From Takifugu bimaculatus (lineage: Eukaryota; Chordata; Actinopteri; Tetraodontiformes; Tetraodontidae), in contig CP034992.1 of assembly GCA_004026145.2 (NCBI GenBank), positions 1,785,927-1,849,926 on the forward strand: a stretch of DNA of 64,000 nt, given 5' to 3'. Below are positions 61,174 to 64,000 of the stretch, piece after piece. The position numbers were made by a program, and so were the translations under genes. Below the pieces are notes generated by a model, which saw nothing but the letters and a program-made list of their open reading frames with translations, did no database searches and was not told the DNA's origin. How positions within the stretch are numbered: position 1 is the first letter of the stretch; each line of letters opens with the position of its first letter.

Positions 61174-63044
61174 TGATGCACAAACGGACCAAGGTGTTTT
61201 TTCTGGAAACAAGCCACAGATGCTCTAAATGGCACCTCGCATCCCATTTAAAAGGGTCATCAGATGCATCATGCACTTCTGCTCCGGCCTGAAGGCTGAT
61301 GAACTGCGATTACCAGTTCCCCTTAAATACAAAGAGGATGAAATAAAACATGTCCAAAACTAACAACACAACTTACTGTTTAGTGGTCGAAACCGTGTTA
61401 TCCTACGTTAGCATTAGCGGCCCGTTTAGTCATATGTGCGTGCATGTGTCGTGCACACATCCCAGCGTGTTAACACATGCAACCTTAAATCACCTTTATC
61501 GTGTTTGGTTTTACTGATCTTAACGGTAAGTTTAAGGAAGAGGACAGCATGTGCATAGGTATCGTGTTAGCAACACTAGCAAACTCAACAGCTGGAAGCG
61601 GTTCTGGTTCTGAAGCTCATTTTTACACTTTTCGGATCTAGGACCTCAGAACAAACATAGGACAACACTTACCGGTACTTTAGACAAGCAGAAATGACAT
61701 TATAAATATTGATTCTGCAGAGGGTGGAAACCATAGCCTCGGTTAGCCTTCCACCATGGATGCTACATCAATATTCCATCACTCTTTTTCTGTTTATCAT
61801 TGCCGCTGTAAAAATGTTTGTCTATTCATTCACATGGGAAACAGAAACAGCGACAGAATGATTTTTCTTTCTTGGCTTTGGTCTGTTACTAATAAGAGAA
61901 GCTACTTGACTCTTTGGAAGACAGCAAACGGAGCTAGCTAACAACAGGCGCTAACGGAAGCAGTGGTTGGACAAAGGAAGGCTAAACACAAAATGCATGA
62001 AAATAAACTCTGACCCCGCCTATAGGTTGGGCTGCCAACATGTGCGTATCAGGGTGGCTCAAAATACGGCCCGTTTTTAGGTATAAAGCAGTCATTAAAG
62101 CCAATAACTGTGTCTTAACGATTTTAATAGTCGCGGGTGTTCAGCGCTGCAGCGGCTCGCAGGGAATCAAGGTTTTTATTTTTCCTTTCTGGTTCATTTA
62201 ATATTTGCACAGGCTCCTAATTTTGCGTTGCTGAGCAGCTTGACGGCAGTTTTCACACCAAACCTGAGTTCTTGCAATTGTGTCTTCAGTCCTGAGGGGG
62301 GAAAATCTGAAGGAAAACTGCACATATAGTCAAATCTTATACTACAATCACTGCCAACTTTTCTTGCTTGTTATACAAGTCCTCCCAGTATTCCTGGCCA
62401 TTGCTATACTGGTTAAATCCTGAACCGGCTCTCGAAGACCCAAATGTCAATTTCAGGCTCATGGCACAATCGTAGTGTATTGGAAATGAATAAGCTGCCC
62501 TAGAGCCGCTAAAATGGCTTCAGCTGAGCATGAAATATATAATAAAACACTTTTGCAGAATAAAAATAAATACACCATTATAAAAATACATATACTTAAA
62601 GAAAAAAAAAACAATTTTAGCAAATTTGTGGTCGCCAAAAGGGAAAAACGGTGGTGTTGCAATTCGCATCGTCCACCGCTAGATGTCAGGATTCTACCTG
62701 AGCAGCGTCACCTTTCAGGTAAGATGAATTCTGTCGGCTGTTGTCCTGTTTAACCGTATAGAAAAGCCCTAAATTATGATAAAGTAGCATGATGCATCAC
62801 TGAAATACCCTTTTTCTGCGCAAATATAGGTTTTATTCAGGGTCACCATATCAAAAACAGCAGTATTTCATAAGCAATAGTTCTACCAGATCGATAAAAT
62901 TATCTCAATTTACATCTTAAAGTTAATTACACAAAGCTCTCAACATATATGCTTGGGTAACAATTCCGTTTATGTGTCTGTGGTCGTTATTCTAGACACC
63001 TGAAGATGAAACATTGTGCCGCACACTAGTGCAAACTGGGCCTG
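61174..63044. other. Intergenic region, mbd1 5' side and cxxc1 3' side
   Basis: Holds the probable mbd1 leader (see separate entry) and the cxxc1 3' untranslated region, with a minus-strand AATAAA at 62832-62837 about 210 bases past the cxxc1 stop. AT-rich around 62510-62640; no gene recognised. Confidence 0.5.
61673..61960 (-). promoter_or_regulatory. mbd1: Candidate mbd1 5' untranslated exon and promoter
   Basis: A consensus donor (TACCG|GTAAGT, exon end 61673) on the minus strand can splice to the acceptor TTGTTTCCAG at 61203, 30 bases before the mbd1 ATG. The transcription start is presumably within the few hundred bases upstream of this donor; its exact position is not visible. Confidence 0.4.
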
Positions 63045-64000
63045 TTATCTCTCTTTGTTGCCGCGGAGATCAGTGGTCAGCGGGTCGTGCTGGATGGTCT
63101 GATGCAACATCAGGGCAAGCAGACCCGCTCTGTTGGTCATGGCCGTTCTGACGTTACGCTCCTGCTCGAAAAGCTCGTCCAGCTTGTACCACTGTGGACC
63201 AAAAACAGGATCGGTCGCCATGACACCCCCATGACTCCTCCCGGAACATGGACAGTTGTCCGCCTACGTGTCCTTACCACTCGGACCCGCTCCAAGTCCA
63301 CTTCTGCCCTCCGGAGCTTCTCCCAGTTGTAATGCTTGTTGCATTTCCTCTTGGAGACCCGGCAGAAATCTCCCGTCAGCTCAAAGACGTTCTTCACCAG
63401 GGGACACCCGCAGACCTCATCCACGGAGACCTGGACAGGACACAGGAGACGCAGCGTAGAGTCCCCTCTCTCCTCACTCAGAACTGATATATTGTAGCCT
63501 CCGTACGTACTGTTACGTCAAGGTTACTGACAAGCACAAAATAAAGGGTGTAGAGCTGAACTTTTTCTGACCTTTGGGTCTCTGGAATGTTCTGGACACA
63601 AAACCTGAAGCCTCTTGCAGTAGGTTTTGCTTTGGGGGTTGTAAACGTCGCAGAAGAGCCTGGTCGCTCTGCGGGGGGGAAGCAATTTAAAGGAGATTAA
63701 GCTTCATTTAGATGCTAAATGTACCCACCCGTAGATCAGAGGATTTCTTCTTCTCACCCTTCTATCCGTGTGGGATACATGGAGCCAAACGAGGTCTGGC
63801 TCTCATACTGTCGAGACACGCGAGGAGACGTTAAACGACGTTAGGAGACGCTAAACGTGCGTTTGTGTCGCGCTGCGTGCTTTCAGCTCACCTTCGCGTA
63901 GCATCGCTCCATGTGCCGCAGCGCCACCTTTGGGTTGACGGGGTGGCTGCAAGACACGCAGAAAATCTGCAGGTCCGTGTCGTCGCTGTCGCCTTCGTTC
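63045..64000 (-). CDS. cxxc1: CXXC-type zinc finger protein 1 (CFP1), C-terminal part
   Basis: CFP1 is the CpG-island-reading subunit of the SETD1 histone H3K4 methyltransferase complexes. Only the last 184 residues are in the window: exons 64000-63892 (cut by the window edge), 63807-63758, 63668-63572, 63430-63278, 63191-63045, all in phase. The sequence is nearly the human one: CVSCSHPVNPKVALRHMERC, YAKYESQTSFGSMYPTRIEG, CDVYNPQSKTYCKRLQVLCP, CGCPLVKNVFELTGDFC, HYNWEKLRRAEVDLERVRV, and the end LTTDLRGNKER. This is the Cys/His-rich SET1-interaction region and the terminal coiled coil; the PHD and CXXC fingers lie beyond the right edge. It is upstream of and parallel to mbd1. Confidence 0.97.

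Noticed and set aside
63946..63960. Apparent splice acceptor (GTCTTGCAG) in cxxc1
   Set aside because: Reading straight through gives IFCVSCSHPVNPKVA, as in human CXXC1, so this is exon sequence, not an intron end.

Overview
The window looks like nuclear DNA of a compact teleost genome, most like a pufferfish (Takifugu or Tetraodon type). I infer this from nine vertebrate genes packed with many introns of only 60-130 bases, with protein sequences close to but clearly diverged from mammalian ones. There are no bacterial operons, phage, CRISPR or rRNA/tRNA genes. Gene names come from protein family recognition plus gene order; no database search was possible.

Layout, left to right: 1-2.5 kb, non-coding downstream of the first gene. 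2.56-12.11 kb (-), mst1r, a MET/RON receptor tyrosine kinase in 20 coding exons. 15.38-17.74 kb (-), mon1a, a RAB7 exchange-factor subunit. 18.89-21.57 kb (+), traip, a RING E3 ligase that diverges from mon1a across a shared promoter region. 22.97-31.71 kb (-), grm6, a group III metabotropic glutamate receptor, tail to tail with traip. 33.59-34.85 kb (-), comt, membrane-anchored catechol O-methyltransferase. 37.17-40.54 kb (-), an SRPK-family protein kinase. 44.18-48.76 kb (-), ccdc120, a cytohesin-adaptor-type protein. 48.8-56.2 kb, the largest gene-free stretch. 56.22-61.17 kb (-), mbd1, a methyl-CpG/CXXC protein. 63.05-64.0 kb (-), the C-terminal part of cxxc1 (CFP1), running off the right edge.

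Two blocks match human gene neighbourhoods: MST1R-MON1A-TRAIP (human 3p21.31) and MBD1-CXXC1 (human 18q21). The genes between them (grm6, comt, srpk, ccdc120) lie on other chromosomes in human, so the window is a mosaic of conserved and lineage-specific neighbourhoods. The genes do not form one pathway. The only functional grouping is mbd1 with cxxc1, both of which carry CXXC CpG-reading domains.

Exon borders were placed by hand from GT/AG (once GC/AG) signals, reading-phase continuity and conserved protein motifs. Four places do not resolve cleanly and are reported as findings: a one-base frame break in grm6, a 44-base 'intron' with wrong phase in mst1r, the N-terminal exon link of ccdc120, and the first splice junction of mbd1. 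I saw no wholly new molecular system. The most interesting leads are an unrecognised C-terminal domain in Mbd1, a CCDC120 with a shortened adaptor domain and a PDZ-type tail, an SRPK with a very short spacer, and an orphan first-exon-like element on the plus strand at 52.2 kb.
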